The translations under genes were made by a program, and so were the position numbers. Positions 24,260-36,789 of a stretch of DNA of 64,000 nucleotides are shown piece by piece (the first letter of the stretch is position 1; each line of letters starts with the position of its first letter). The DNA is from Desmodesmus armatus (taxonomy: Eukaryota; Chlorophyta; Chlorophyceae; Sphaeropleales; Scenedesmaceae): NCBI GenBank assembly GCA_007449985.2, contig VIIQ02000575.1, positions 629,001-693,000 of the forward strand, given 5' to 3'. The notes under the pieces were generated by a model. The model worked only from the letters and a program-made list of their open reading frames with translations, made no database searches and was not told the DNA's origin.

Positions 24260-24620
24260 GGTGTGGATTGGAGAGCAGGCACAGCAGTAGATCAAGCAGC
24301 AGCAAGCGAAGAAGATACTGGCGGCTACGTGAGGGAGTGGCGGGAACACTGCAACCCAAACAATCTGGAAACATCAGGTGAGAAAGCAGGCAACAGCAAA
24401 AGGACGGACACGGCAACAACCTGTCAGTCATTTTACCGAACTGCGTCCACCAGAAGCGGCAAGCCTCAGACACGCGCCTCTAATTCTTATATGCGCCTCA
24501 GTAACATGTACGTGCGCCTCCAAGTCGCGCCGTGAGCATCAGGCAGCAGTCACCAGCAGCAGTCAGCAGCTGTCGGGAGTCCTGAAGTCTAAGCATTCAA
24601 AAGCATCCCTCACGCCCCTA
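24260..24620. promoter_or_regulatory. shared divergent promoter region of FCF1 and MRD1
   Basis: The only sequence between the two start codons. It contains three copies of GCGCCTC at 24474-24480, 24493-24499 and 24514-24520, spaced 19 and 21 bp (about two helical turns), with a fourth partial GCGCC at about 24525. No TATA box is obvious. Regulatory function is inferred from position and motif spacing. Confidence 0.55.
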
Positions 24621-27600
24621 ATGCAGTACCCAAAGCCACCTAAGGACAACCAGCAGCGGCAGCACCATGCTGGGCCAACACCACAGCAGGCCACCCTGGC
24701 ACAAGAGCCCCAACCAGTGCAGCCCGCCTTGGCAGAGGACCCACCCACCTCTCGGCTGTGCATCAAGAACATACCCAAGTACCTACCGGATCAGCGTTTG
24801 AAGGACCATTTTTCGACCAAAGGGCAGGTCACAGACGTGAAGATACTGAAAGCCAGGTGAGTCAGCCGGCAGGAGAGCTTGACAGTCACACTGCCATGGC
24901 TTGCATGACGTCCTTTTACTGCATACAGTGTTGGGGCAGACAATCATCAAGCTCAGGCACGTCTGTAAGAGCGGCCTGAGTAGCCAGCAGCCCCTTAAAT
25001 ATGCCAGTAGCGTCTGCACGTCTCCACGCCCTTGGTGGCACCCACCTCATCATGCAGAAGCATCCACATCCTGGCATGGAGCACCCAGCCCTCCAGCCAG
25101 CCTATTCATCCTGCTTTCAAGCACCATGCATGCTTGTTGACTGCCTGCAGGGATGGCCAGCCCCGGCAGATGGCTTTTGTGGGGTACAGGACTGTTGAGG
25201 ATGCAGTGGCAGCTATGAAGTACTTTAACAACACCTTCATAGACACTAGCCGAATCATCATAGAGGTATGGTGCCAGCCTGGGTATAGTGACTATGAGAC
25301 CGCAGCCACAGCTGCACTGATGCACCTCCATCCCAGCCCTACTGGTGACCCTTGTTAGCCCAGCATGCTTTTGCCAGTAGTTGGTGTTGGGCCTGCGCTG
25401 TTCAAAGTTGTACATAGTACGCACAGGCTGCTAGCAAGAAGCAGGCGCCGACAACACTTGAGCACTGCGAGTATGCTGATACCTCAACACCCCGCCTTAC
25501 GCTGTGTTGTGCTGTGCTGTGCAGTATGCTCGGCGGTACAAGCAGTACGATCCAGCAGCAGCGGCAGCAGCAGCAGCCGCAGACGCGGCAGCAGCGGCGG
25601 CAGCTCACCGGCCCTGGAGCAAATACTCTGCAGGCAGCAGCAAGCACCAGCAGCTGCTGGCGAAGCAGGCGGCCGCTGCAGCAGCAGAGGGTGCCGGTGA
25701 CGCAGCAGCAGAGAAGCCAGCAAAGAAAGCAAAGAAAGAGAAGCGCAAAGCTGCAGATGTGGTTGATGATGCAGCAGCAGCGGACCCCAAGCTTGCAGAG
25801 TTTCTGGAGTTGATGCAGCCACGTGCAAAGGCCAAGATTTGGAGCAACGATGAAGTGCTGCCGGGACAGGCTGGCAAGGCGGCAGCGGCAGCAGCAGCGG
25901 CGGCGGCGGCGGCAGCAGCGGCTAAGTCAGGTATGTAGAGATGCAGCAGGGCTGAAGGTGGTGTTGTTTGGCTAGCGTGTGCGTGGGGTGCGTGCATGCC
26001 TGCTGGTCTGCATGGTGGCATATGCTTGTCAGCAAGGAGGCAGTGTCACATCATTTGGGAGAGGGCAGCATGTTTGGGTAACTGTCAAGCAGTGCACCCC
26101 CTTGACCCCCGTTTCTACCGCAGCTGACGTGTTGTTGTGGTACCACACCACCACCACCACAGCAGCTGCTTACCCTCACACCAATACGTGCCTGCTGGAT
26201 TGTCTGACTTCCAACGCCTACCAATTTGAAACAAACCTACATGTGACATGTAACCAACCACCCACCTACTGTGCACTGTGTCACAGGTCCTGAAGAGGAG
26301 CCTGACGAGCTGTATGAAGACCTGCCGGCAGCAGCAGCAGCAGGTGGTAGGCTCAACGGCGTGCGTGCTGCTGTTGCTGCTGCTGCTGCTGCTTCTGATG
26401 ACTCTGATGGAAACAGCAGCTCTGACTCAGACTCAGATTCAGAGGATGACACAGACCCCCTTGTTGCCAAAGATGCAGTAGTGCTTGACGAAGGAGTGTC
26501 AGACCTAGACTACCTTCGCTCGCGCATGCGCAAGGTCCCAGCAGCAGCAGCAGCAGCAGCAGGCGGGAGTGAGGATGGCGACAGCAGCAGCAGTGACGAG
26601 AGTGACGATGGGTTTGACCAGGAGGCTGAGCATGAGGCAAGGAGGCAGCGGCAGCACCTGGCCAGCACCAGCAGCGGCAGCGGCAGCGATGGCGGCAGTG
26701 ACAGTGACTTGGATGGGGCCGGGAGTGAGGATGACGTAATGCATTGGCAGCAGCAGCAGGGTCGGGGGTCGAAAGGCGGGAAAGATGCCGAGCAGGGGTT
26801 AGGAGGTCAGAGAGGGGCGGGCGAACAGCAGCAGTCAGGGAGTGAGAGTGGGAGTGAGAGTGGGAGTGAAGAGAGTGAGGGCGAGCAGCAGCAGCAGCAG
26901 CAGGGTGATGAGGGTGCAGATGATGCCCTGCAGGCAGATGGTGCCGGCCAGCAGCATCACTTTTCAGGGGCTGGTGATGGTGGGGCTGAGGCTGCTGCTG
27001 CGGAGGCTGCGATACGTGAGTCTGGTCGTCTGTTTGTGCGCAACCTGGCATACACTGCTGGCCAGCTGGAGCTGTCGGAGCTGTTTGGTGCACATGGGGA
27101 CCTGGAGGAGGTGCACCTGGTGCTGGACAGGTGGGCAGGGGGAGGGGGGTGTCGGGACTCTCTGTGTGTGTTTTTGTGTGTGGTGATGGTATCTAGCCTG
27201 CAATATTGAGCACGCATGTTTGCAATTTGTGGCACATGGGGACCTGGAGGAGGTGCACCTAGTGCTGGACAGGTGGGCGGGGGGGGGGGGGGGTGATGAT
27301 GGGGTTGGGCTCTCTGTGTGTGTGGTGATGGTATCTAGCCTGCATCATGTCAGCCTGCATCAGTTTAGCCTGCATTGTGTTGTTTGGTGCGCGTGGGGCC
27401 TGGAGGTGGTGCACCTGGTGTCGGACATGTCGGCGGGGGGAGGGTGGGAGGGGCAGAATGTTGTTGACATGACCTGCGTTGATGCTGAAGGGTGCAGTTG
27501 AGGTGTCATGCCTGGCTGTCAGCTTACAGGGAGGGGGGGCTTCAATCGAGCTGCCTGCCGGGCCAGGCGCATCAGGTTTGCGGTAGCATCTGCACCCCTG

Positions 27601-30600
27601 CTTACTTGCTTGCTTACTTGCTTCTGCCTGGTTTGGTGACATGTGTCACTGCATGTTGAGTTTTGGCGCTGCCTGCATTAGTTCATTAGTCCAAGGTTCA
27701 GAAGTGCAAGCCCACCATGCTTCTTTCTGGGTGCGTTGGCATGTCTTGCAGGGACACTCGTCAGTCCAAGGGCATTGCGTATGTGAAGTACCTCCTGCCT
27801 GAGGATGCGGTGGCAGCCTACAGGTAGGGTTCAACTGACAAACCTGATCCGACCTTGCAGGTTTGTCACGCGCCTGAGCTGGCTCTGGGGCACCCATGGT
27901 TGTAATGATTGCCAGCTGATTCTGGGCGCCTTGCGGGTGTGTGCAATTCAGCAAGGATCAAGACTTGCCGCAGCCGCCGACTGTCTAAACACCTGGATTG
28001 CGCCATCAAGCCAGCAGGGTGTGTTGAGGTGGAATGCTGTGGCTGTTTGCTGTGCAGGGAGCTGGACATGACCCCCTTTCAGGGTCGGCTGCTGCATGTG
28101 CTGCCCGCCAAGCGCAAACCGGGGAGGACGTGGAGGAAAAGCCTGATCACCAGGTGCGCATGCGTACACGTAATGTATGTTTCTCTTCGGCCGTTCAACC
28201 CCAAACAGTCTATGTGGGGTTTCACGGCTGCCCGCGTTCATTGCTGAGTTGTATGGCAGTTTTTGACCTTGGAAGTTGTGTTATTCAGTCCACCTCACCG
28301 TGACTGATCACCCAACTCTGGTCATGGTGTGTGCTGTGCTGTGCTGTGCTCAGGGTGCTGCTGGTTACAAAGCAGACAAGGAGGCGGCCCGCAAGCGTGA
28401 TGCCGGCAACAGGTCGGCCTGGAGTACACTGTTCATGCGGGCAGACACCGTGGCTGCAGCAGTAGCGGCACACTACGGTGTCAGCAAGGCTCAGCTGCTG
28501 GATGCTGGTGCAGAGGACCTGCCCCTCAGGATGGCCCTGGGTGAAGCGCAGGTAGGGATGACGGTGCATGCGGTTTAACCCTGTCCTTTCAGCACAAAAT
28601 GACCGCAAAATGACCACAAAATGACCACAAAATGACACAAATCACGTGGGGTGGTTTGCGTACCTCCTTTATGGGTGTGATGCAGCATGGGATTGAATGA
28701 AAGCAGTGGTGATGATATTAACCAAACGAACCTCACCATCAATACTTCTGGCCTGTGAACGCATGGAATGCAGCCAAAAGCAGCATGGGAAGCCCCAACA
28801 TGACATCAACGTTTTGTGTTTGTGTGTGTGTGCCCTCCCTATGCAGGTCATTGCCCAAACAAAGCTGCCCTGGCTGACATGGGTGTCAACACTAAGGCCC
28901 TGGAGTCTGCAGCAGCAGCCAGTGGGTCAGCGGCAGCAACAAAGTCGGTCGCACGCAGCGCCAGCACGCTACTGGTCAAGAACTTGCCGTACGGTGCCGA
29001 CTCTGACGAGCTGCAGGAGCTGTTCATAGGCCCTGGGCGCAGCGTGTTGCGGCTGGTGCTGCCGCCCACCAAAACCCTGGCAGTGGTGGAGTTTGGGGAG
29101 CCTCAGGATGCAAGGTGCGCGTGTGTGCCAATCAGTGCGACCATGATGGGGGTAGATGCATTGAGTCAGCAGTGCAGTCAGGCATACATGGATGTTTCGT
29201 GTGCAGGGCAGGCCGTGAGCAGAGTAAGCAAGCCGCGGATGTGTCATGTTGTTCTGTGTTTCTTGTCTGTGGCATGTGCGGGAGGCCTCCCTGCTGCATG
29301 CCCCCAGTTACCGGTGTGTTGCTTGTCTGTGTATTGTACTGGTTTCCCATAGCATCGATCAAAATCCACACTCAGCCATTGTTGTCTGTCTGTCTCATGT
29401 GTCACATGCACCGCACAGGGCTGCCTTCAAAGCCCTAGCATACAAGAAGTACCAGCAGGTGCCGCTGTACCTGGAGTGGGCCCCCAAAGACATATGGGAC
29501 ACGCCACTGCCTGCAGCCCCACTCTCCAGCAAAGCCCCTCCTGCTGCTGCAGCCGCACCCAAGGCTGCCAGCAACGGCACTGCTGAAGGGGCTGCGGCTG
29601 CTGGCAGGGCACAGCAGACTGCAGGCGAGGCAGCAGCAGCAGCAGCAGCAGCAGCAGAGGATGAGGAGGATGTGACCAGGTGCCGACTGTGAGCATCTAT
29701 GTGAAGAATTTGAACTTCAACACGTCTGACAAGTCGCTGAAGAACCACTTGACAAGGTGGTGTCAGCTGCTGGAGGGCAGATACACAGCGCCAAGGTGAG
29801 AGTGGTGGCAGGGCTTGTGTCTGCGGCTTGTTGTGTCTGTGGTATGTTGCAGTAACATGTGTCTGTGGTTGGCGGGCAGGTGCAGAGAGGCCCCTGGCAG
29901 GCGTGCGCGCAGGCAGTCACATCCGTGTCTGTTTCACTGCACATGCAAGCCCTCAGATACCCTGCAAAGGGATGCGTGTTTGGCGTATGGCATGACAAGC
30001 AGGTGGCTTGGCTTCGCGCTGTCCCATAGCACGGTGACCGTGCGTTGAAGAGGAAGTCTAGGTTCCAGCAGGTTGTGCAGGGAAACCAGATCACATCGCC
30101 TGCTGTGCTGTGCCGTGCTGTGCCTTGATGTGTTCATTGCTGCCAGGTTGCCCGTCGCAAGGGTCCTGACGGCAAGCTGCTCTCCATGGGCTACGGTTTT
30201 GTGGAGACAGACAGTGAGGCAGCGGCCAAGACAGCCATCAAGCAGCTGCAGGTGAGGGTGGGGTCTGCTTTGGGGTGGGGGGCAGAGGGTGTGTGTGGAG
30301 GGGTGGGGTGGGGTAAGGGCAGGGCAGGGGGTGGGGGTGCGGGTGGGGTTTGCAGCAGCCATAGAGCAGCTGCATTTGGGCATAACCAACAGGGCAATGG
30401 GCCGGACCCACTGGCAGGCTGTGAGGGCAATGTTGGGGCATGCAATCAGTTCAACAGCACCTGACGCTTTTTGTGGCAGTGCTGCAGTTTGTTTGAGTGG
30501 CTTTGACTGGAGGAGTGGCCAGCAGTGTCATGCTTTAGCTTGAGGGGTAGCAGCTGCACAGCTGTTGGACACTGCGTACAAGCATCAGCCCTGTCTGATT

Positions 30601-31588
30601 GCCACAAGTCAGGAAGCAGCAGGTATAGGCTCATCAACTAATACATGTGGCTGGTGGATGTATGTGTTTTCGGTTTGTTCCTTGGGTTTGGCCTCCATCC
30701 TTAGCTCAGAGTACCTCTTGCACCTAGGTTGCACGCACCTTGGTAGAAGGGGCTCAAATAGTAAGGCAGAAAGCTCAAGTGTTTGTGTGTGTTTGCCTGG
30801 CCGGCTGTCTGTCCCTCCCGCCCTCCCCAGGGTTCCATGTTGGACAGCACAAGCTGACCCTGCAGCTGTCAAAGCGCACCATCACCGCAGCGCCAGCGGC
30901 AGCAAGGCGTCGAAGCGGTCCAAGGAGGGTGACAGCAGCAAAGGTGCCAAGCTGGTGGTGCGCAACGTGGCCTTTGAGGCAACCAGGAAGGACATCATGG
31001 GGCTGTTTGGGCCCTTTGGACACATCAAGTCGTGCAGGTGAGTTGTTTTGGACTGTTTGGGTGGTGGCCCCTTTGAAGTTATTGGTCCTGTGGGTTTTGG
31101 GCCCTGTGGGGTTTGGGCAGGAGTGCACACACCCTGTGCCGCCGCTCGTTGCTGCGTCTCTTGTGTTGTGGGCTTCAGTAGTGTCGCTGCAATCAGCTTC
31201 AATGCTACGGACGTATGGACATAGCATGCGTATCATGAAGTTGAACACCAACGGAGGCATTTTTTGCTTGTCGTGCGTGCTGTGCAGGCTTCCCAAGAAG
31301 TTTGACGGCAACCACCGTGGTTTTGCCTTCCTGGAGTTCACCACCAAGCAGGAGGCAGCCAACGCACTGGATGGCGTGGGGGGCACACACCTGTACGGGC
31401 GGCGGCTGGTTGTGGAGTATGCACAGGCGGATGCAGAGGGACTGACGGCCACTGGGGAGCCAACAGACCTGCAGCAGGCGCGTGCAAAGACAGCGGCAAA
31501 GTTCTTTGGGTCTGATGGCAGGGCGGGGGATGGGGAGGATGCAGCGGCGGATGCCCCAGCACGCAAGCGTATGAAGCGCAATTTGTAG
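24621..31588 (+). CDS. MRD1: multiple RNA-binding-domain protein MRD1/RBM19
   Basis: Twelve exons: 24621-24856, 25151-25265, 25525-25930, 26287-27130, 27752-27823, 28058-28153, 28354-28551, 28847-29114, 29419-29795, 30147-30251, 30831-31037 and 31288-31588. Five RRMs can be seen: RRM1 [21 protein letters not shown]2 [23 protein letters not shown]3 [20 protein letters not shown]4 [19 protein letters not shown]5 [16 protein letters not shown]. The linker after RRM1 has the family motif HRPWSKYS, an Ala tract and a long Ser/Asp/Gln acidic region. MRD1 is a nucleolar U3/pre-rRNA-associated factor needed for early 18S processing. Six single-base gaps (near 28124, 28864, 29680, 29757, 30831 and 30874) break the frame; allowing for them gives 1,076 residues with every phase consistent. 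Start chosen as the only in-frame ATG upstream of RRM1. Confidence 0.93.
27068..27445 (+). repeat. exon-tail tandem copies inside an MRD1 intron
   Basis: The last 60 bp of the RRM2 exon plus its donor (27068-27140, key stretch CTGGAGGAGGTGCACCTGGT) is repeated at about 27222-27295, nearly intact. It recurs again at about 27382-27445, more decayed. Each copy is followed by a G-rich run like the start of the intron. Confidence 0.85.
28594..28640 (+). repeat. 11-bp intronic tandem repeat
   Basis: About four units of ACAAAATGACC with minor variation, in the MRD1 intron after the exon ending at 28551. Confidence 0.8.
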
Positions 31589-32363
31589 GGGCATGGAAGA
31601 TGGTGAATGGGCATGTTGTGTTGATGTGTGGCTGAGGGTCTCTCTGGTGTGAGGGACGCAACTGCCAGCGCTGGCTGTTGGCATGCGGGCTTTGTCAGGC
31701 AGCCAATCTGTAACATGGGTGTGTTGTGTGGCTCTGCCTGATGAGTGGCGGCGCCTGATGAGTGAGGTCAGGGGGTTAGAGGGGCTGCTGGAGTCTGCAT
31801 CAGCAACCAATTGTCACAATGCGGGTGGGTGACTAAAGGTCCCAGGGACCACAATTTGCCAAGCCTAGCACACGCGTGCCACCGTATCTGCAGCAACAAG
31901 CATGAAAAAGAGTATAACTGCAGGACGTAGACGCACCGGAGCATGAAATAGGGCCAAAGGGAGCTGCGGTGTGAGGTCTGACCGGTCAAAGTTTGTTGCC
32001 GGTCAAGATCGGTCCCAGCTTATCCCTCCGCCATGAGGCACCACAAACAAGTTGCGGTTGACCTGCAGTTGAAGCCAACAAGCAGAGCCAGGCCACACAT
32101 AAATCGTCCTCAGCTGCTCGCGAAGAATCACACCTGGAGGTGGAGCTCAAGGATGGCACCCCTGCAGCTGTGAACAGGTTGACAAAGTTCTTTCGAGGTA
32201 GGCCAAACCTCACTTCAGCTGTGGGTGGGGGTGTTGGTGGTCTTGCCAGCACTAGTGCTGCTGCCGCTGCTGCTGTTCCAGCACTGCTGTCAACAGGCTG
32301 TCTCCAATACCCAGCTCTGACTGTCGGGTACCGTTCACGTTTATGTGATGCTACAGGTGTCTG
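31589..32363. other. intergenic between MRD1 and the MYND gene
   Basis: Holds the MRD1 3' flank and the MYND gene's promoter or leader. A stretch at 32143-32195 reads as a plausible protein segment (ELKDGTPAAVNRLTKFF) ending at a good GTAGGC donor. Its join to the next exon runs into TGA, so it is treated as 5' UTR. Confidence 0.45.
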
Positions 32364-35300
32364 ATGGCTACAGCAGCAGACGTAGTCCTAGTGGATGCAG
32401 CGCTCAAGGAGCTGGAACTGCACTGTGGGTTGGGCCTGGACCCGTCCGTGAAGCTGCGAGATGACCAGGCTATCCTCATACACAACGCTGCCTGCAAGCT
32501 TGGCGAGGCGTGTACACAGCGTGTGCTGGAGCACACGTCTCCTGTGCGCGTGCAGCTGCTGGAGAAGATCCAGGTCAGAAAGGCTTCCAACAGCAGCTGC
32601 ACAACAGTAGTTGGCTCAACAATCCTGCAGGCACAGATACAAGCTGCTGCTCTCAGCTCCAGGGTTCAGCGCTCAAAGGCCACAACAGCCCTGGCAAACT
32701 CCACAACAGATGGCCTTGCTCGGGGACCCCATCAACAACAGGTTACACACCACACACCACTACGTTGCATGTTGCAGCACACACCACCACACAACACAAG
32801 GCAGCTGACCCTCCTGCCCCACCCCCACCCCACCCCCCGCTCCCGCTCCTTCCAAACCTGCAGGTCCCCAAGCGCCTGGGTGGCGTTTGCCGCATCCTGC
32901 TGCAGCACAAGGAGCTGCGGACACTTGGCGGGACCCTGCTAGGCCCCTTGATCTCCTTGGGGACCATGATCCCCACGCAGGCTCGCGGCGGCAGCTTTGA
33001 GATCCTGTTTTCGACACAGCTTGCCAAGTCAGGCCTGCTTGCAGAGATCCCAGGAATCATCAGCTTTGCAGTGCAGCGGCTGGAGGCAGCGAACAAGTCA
33101 GGGGCGCCTCTGCTGGTGGACGTCATCACCCCGCATAGTCTCCACAGCAGCAGCAGCGGCAGGCGGCGGGGCGGCGCAGGCAGCAGCCACAGCAGCAGCA
33201 GCAACGGTGGTGTGTCGCAGCTTGCTGGGCAGATCAACAGCTATGTTGCGGGTCAGCATGAGGTCGCGTTCCTTGGGTTGGTCAGCAACCTCTTGCAGTT
33301 CATCGAGTGCATACACGTGGTGTGGCCAGGCAACCTGCTGCAGTCGCCGGACGCAGGACCGGTCTTCAAGCCCGCCACGCAGCTTGCAGTCGCTACAGTC
33401 ACCTACGGCAATACGCAGCTGCAGCAGCTTGCAGAGAAGGGGCAGGTGCCGTCCGTGGTGTTGTACCGGGCGGTGTACTCTGCCTTCAGGCTGTGCCCCT
33501 GCCTGTGCTCTGTGCTGGCCAAGCATGGGACTCGGATGGGTGAGGTGGTCACCGTGCTGCCAGCGGCGGCTGAACTGATGGCAGCACCAAGCTTCAGGCA
33601 GTGTGCACTGCTGTATATGGTGAGAGGGGTGTTGGTTGGGGAAGGATGAGTGTGTGTAAGGGGGATGAGTGTGAGGAGTGGGGATGAGTGTGAAGAAGAG
33701 GGTGTCTTGGAATGAGGTTGCGGAGGTTGAATGCAAAGTTTGACAATGGTGTGCAAGTACTTGACTTGAGGTTTGACTCGAGTCGCTCAAGTGTTCATGG
33801 CCTGCCTGTTTGAAAGCAACAGCACCTTTTCCTCAGGCTCATCACACTGACAGCCATTTTTGTGTCCTTGTCGCTGCCATCCTCTCCTGTCCCTGTCCCT
33901 GTCCCTGTCCATGCCATGCCCTGCTTCTGGTCTGCAGAGCCTGCAGGCGCAGACGCAGCTAGTGGCACCGCTGTACGGCTGGCTCAGCCCGGCAGAGAAG
34001 GCAATCAGCCAGGCCCGCCCTGGCAGCAGCAGCCGCCCCTCAAGCAGCAGACGACCCAGCAGCTCTGCAGCAGCCGCCAAGCGCAACACCAGCAGCAGCA
34101 GCAGCCAGGGGAGGGGGTCCGGCAGCAGCAGCAGCGCTGGTGCAGCGGCCCGCAGGCGCTCCGCACCTGCTGGCAGGGGTGGCAGCGGGGGATCCTGCGG
34201 CCCCTTGCCGGTTGATGCCACTGTCGAGGGGGTACCCCTTGAGGCTTGGCACCTAGCGCTGGTGCAGCAGCAGCCGGTGCTCACCCCAGCCCACGAGCAG
34301 CTCCTAGGGCTCCTAGGGGTCAGCCGGCTGCTGCTGCTGTGGCTGGGCATGCAGATCTGCATGGATGCGTCGCAGCCGTCGCTCCAGCACGCAATCCTGC
34401 AGCAGACGCTGTTGATTGAGGTGCTGGACGTGTACCGGTCCTGCTGGCAGATGCAGCCTGGGGAGCGCTCCCCTGGGCGGGAAGAGATAGAGCAGCTGCA
34501 GCTGCTGCCCAACATGTTGCTGCAGTGGGTCAACGGCCTCGCAATGCCGACTGATAGTGAGGACTATATCTTCTGCGCCACTGGCGCTGCCTTCTGCAGC
34601 AGGTTTGCCCTGCGGACGTGGATGGTGCACAGGTTCTTTGGGCAGGCAGCAGCAGCACGGTTCCTGGGGAAGCGGGGCGCACGGCAGCAGGAGCAGCAGC
34701 AGGGTCTGCCAACGGCGCCAGCAGCTCAGCAGCAGCAGGGGGCAGGGGGCCAGACTCCTCAGGGGATGCGCAGCAGCAGCAGCAGCTGGAGGCAGGGGCG
34801 GATCTACCAAACGATGACTGTTTCGATGAGTTGGTGCCAGATGTAGCAAAGCTCCTGGTGCGGCAACTGCCCTGCGTCCTCTCTGGGGCCCAGCTCACAC
34901 CCAGCACTAGCCTCGCTCCTCCAGCTATGGACCCTCGGGCCGGCCTGCCGGCCCAGGCCCACAGCCGCTCAGCAGCCGAGGCCTTCCGCCAGACGCTGGA
35001 GGTGGCTAACTGGATAGCGAGTACCAACCCCCGGCAGTCGGCCAACTGGGCAGCAGCAGCGTCGGGGCTGGGAGTGCCGCTGCAGGCCTTTTTGAGGAGT
35101 GAGGCAGCGGGGCTAGCATGGACGAGGGTGACTGTACTGCTGGGGGCGCTGCGGGGGCTGTACGTGCACGATCTTGTACCGCGGGGCCTCAGCAGCTATG
35201 TGGTCTCTGGGCCGCTGCTGCAGCATACGATGGCAGCGGGGGCAGGGGCGTTGCCGCAGGCACACCTGCACAGTGTGCTGATCACGGGGCTGAAGCTCAG

Positions 35301-36789
35301 CAGCAGCTGCCTGCCGAAGCAGCCGTTTGCATACCTCGAGGCGGTGAGCAGCGTGGCAGCAGCAGCGCAGGCGGTGCTGTGCACGCTTTATGAGGATGCG
35401 CTGTCCGCTGCTAAGGCGGGGGACAGCAGCAAGGCAGCAGCAGGGGCTGCAGCCATCCTGCCGTGGCTGTTCCTGTTAGGTCGCAGTGTGAAGTACCTCG
35501 CAGTGCTGCTGAACCTCTTGCTGCAGAGCAAGCTCAGGGACGGGAGCGTGGGGAATACGGTCAACGGGCATGTGGTGCCGATGGTAAGTCCGGAGAACAC
35601 GTGCCTGTGGCTGTACCTGAATGCGGCGTCTCTGTGCACCAGGCTGCTGCACCTGTGCCTCACGTTACTGTCGCCCATGGCGGTGGATGTGTCGGAGACG
35701 GTGGAGCAGGGGCAGGAGCAGCTGAGTGCAGAGCAGGTGGCTGCACAGCAGCGGCAGCAGCAGCAGTACCTGCTGCAGCTGAGTAAGCGCCCGGGGCAAT
35801 GCAGCAGCAGCAGTCAGCAGCAGCAGGAGCAGCAGGACGTGTCGCAGCATGTTATGGATCAGGAGCCTGCTGCACCAGCAGGAGCGCAGCTGCCAGGTTG
35901 TGAAGGCGGCAGCAGCAGTGCCGTAACAGCAGCAGGCAGCAGCAAACGCCAGCAGCAGCAGCAGGCGGAACAGCAGCTGGTACCTGCTAGTCACAAGCAG
36001 CAGCAGCAGCAGCAGCGGCCAGGCGAGATGCGGCTGAATTCTGAGGCAGCAGGTTCTGTGAGGCAGATGGTGTGGGAAGCCTGTGCCTCAGTGGGTGTGG
36101 ACATCACTAGCATGGTGGAGGTTGTCGAGCGGGGCTACAGTGCGACATTAGCTGCAGACGCAGCAATGCAGAAGCACTTTGACCCTGCAGTGCTGCTGGG
36201 GCTCACTGGGGCTATGCCTGGAGCGCCGTTGCCAGAGCCAGCAGCCAAGCAGCTGGCTGCTGCGACAGCTCCGGGCGCCACCACCAGCAGCAGCGGCGGC
36301 GGCGGGGGCGGCAGCTCTGTTGCGGTGCCTTCAGCAGTTCAAGAGGACGGCGCCCTGGAGGCGCTGATAGGTGCATCTTCTTCCCGTGCTGCGATGCTGT
36401 TGGGAGGGGTCGTGCCTGCTGCCTCCTTTTCCAGCAGCAGCAGTACGCAGCCGCCGCGGGCGGCTGTGGCGGCTGCGCCGGCTGTGGTGACAGAGCGGGA
36501 GGCCGCGAGCTTCTGTGAAGATCCTGCGGTGGCTGGGGTTGTGGCAGCACTGCATGCTGCAGGCACAGCCCTGGGTGCTGTGCCTACCAGCATGGCCTGC
36601 AACAACCCCAGCTGCCCCTCGCTGGCGAAGGAGGCAGAGCAGTTGATGGTCAATGGGAGGGGGTGCCTGTGTGGGGGCTGCAAGCTGGCTCGCTACTGCG
36701 GGAAGAGCTGCCAGAATGCGCACTGGAAGACGCACAGGCCGGTGTGCAAGGCGAAGCAGCAGCAGGAGGGTCAGCAGTCTGCAGTGTAG
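32364..36789 (+). CDS. large MYND-type zinc-finger protein
   Basis: Three exons: 32364-32573, 32864-33619 and 33938-36789, about 1,272 residues if a single-base gap in the G runs near 34741-34751 is allowed for. The body is Leu/Ala-rich and helical with no recognised enzyme domain, punctuated by Ser, Gln and Gly tracts. The last 60 residues form a MYND zinc finger: CNNPSCPSL, then CLCGGCKLARYCGKSCQN, then AHWKTHRPVCK, with the Cys/Cys-His-Cys ligands in place. MYND fingers bind proline-rich peptides in partner proteins. There is no SET domain, so a methyltransferase role is not supported. Large Gln-rich MYND proteins are common in some green algae, from memory. The start at 32364 is the first usable ATG after a good acceptor, and a longer N-terminus is possible. 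Confidence 0.8.

Noticed and set aside
24378..24620. Upstream extension of MRD1
   Set aside because: Starts only with GTG, has no family similarity, and runs through the shared promoter. MRD1 proteins begin close to RRM1.
31205..31810. Long minus-strand frames over the last MRD1 exons
   Set aside because: Shadows of the strongly conserved RRM5 coding sequence on the plus strand.
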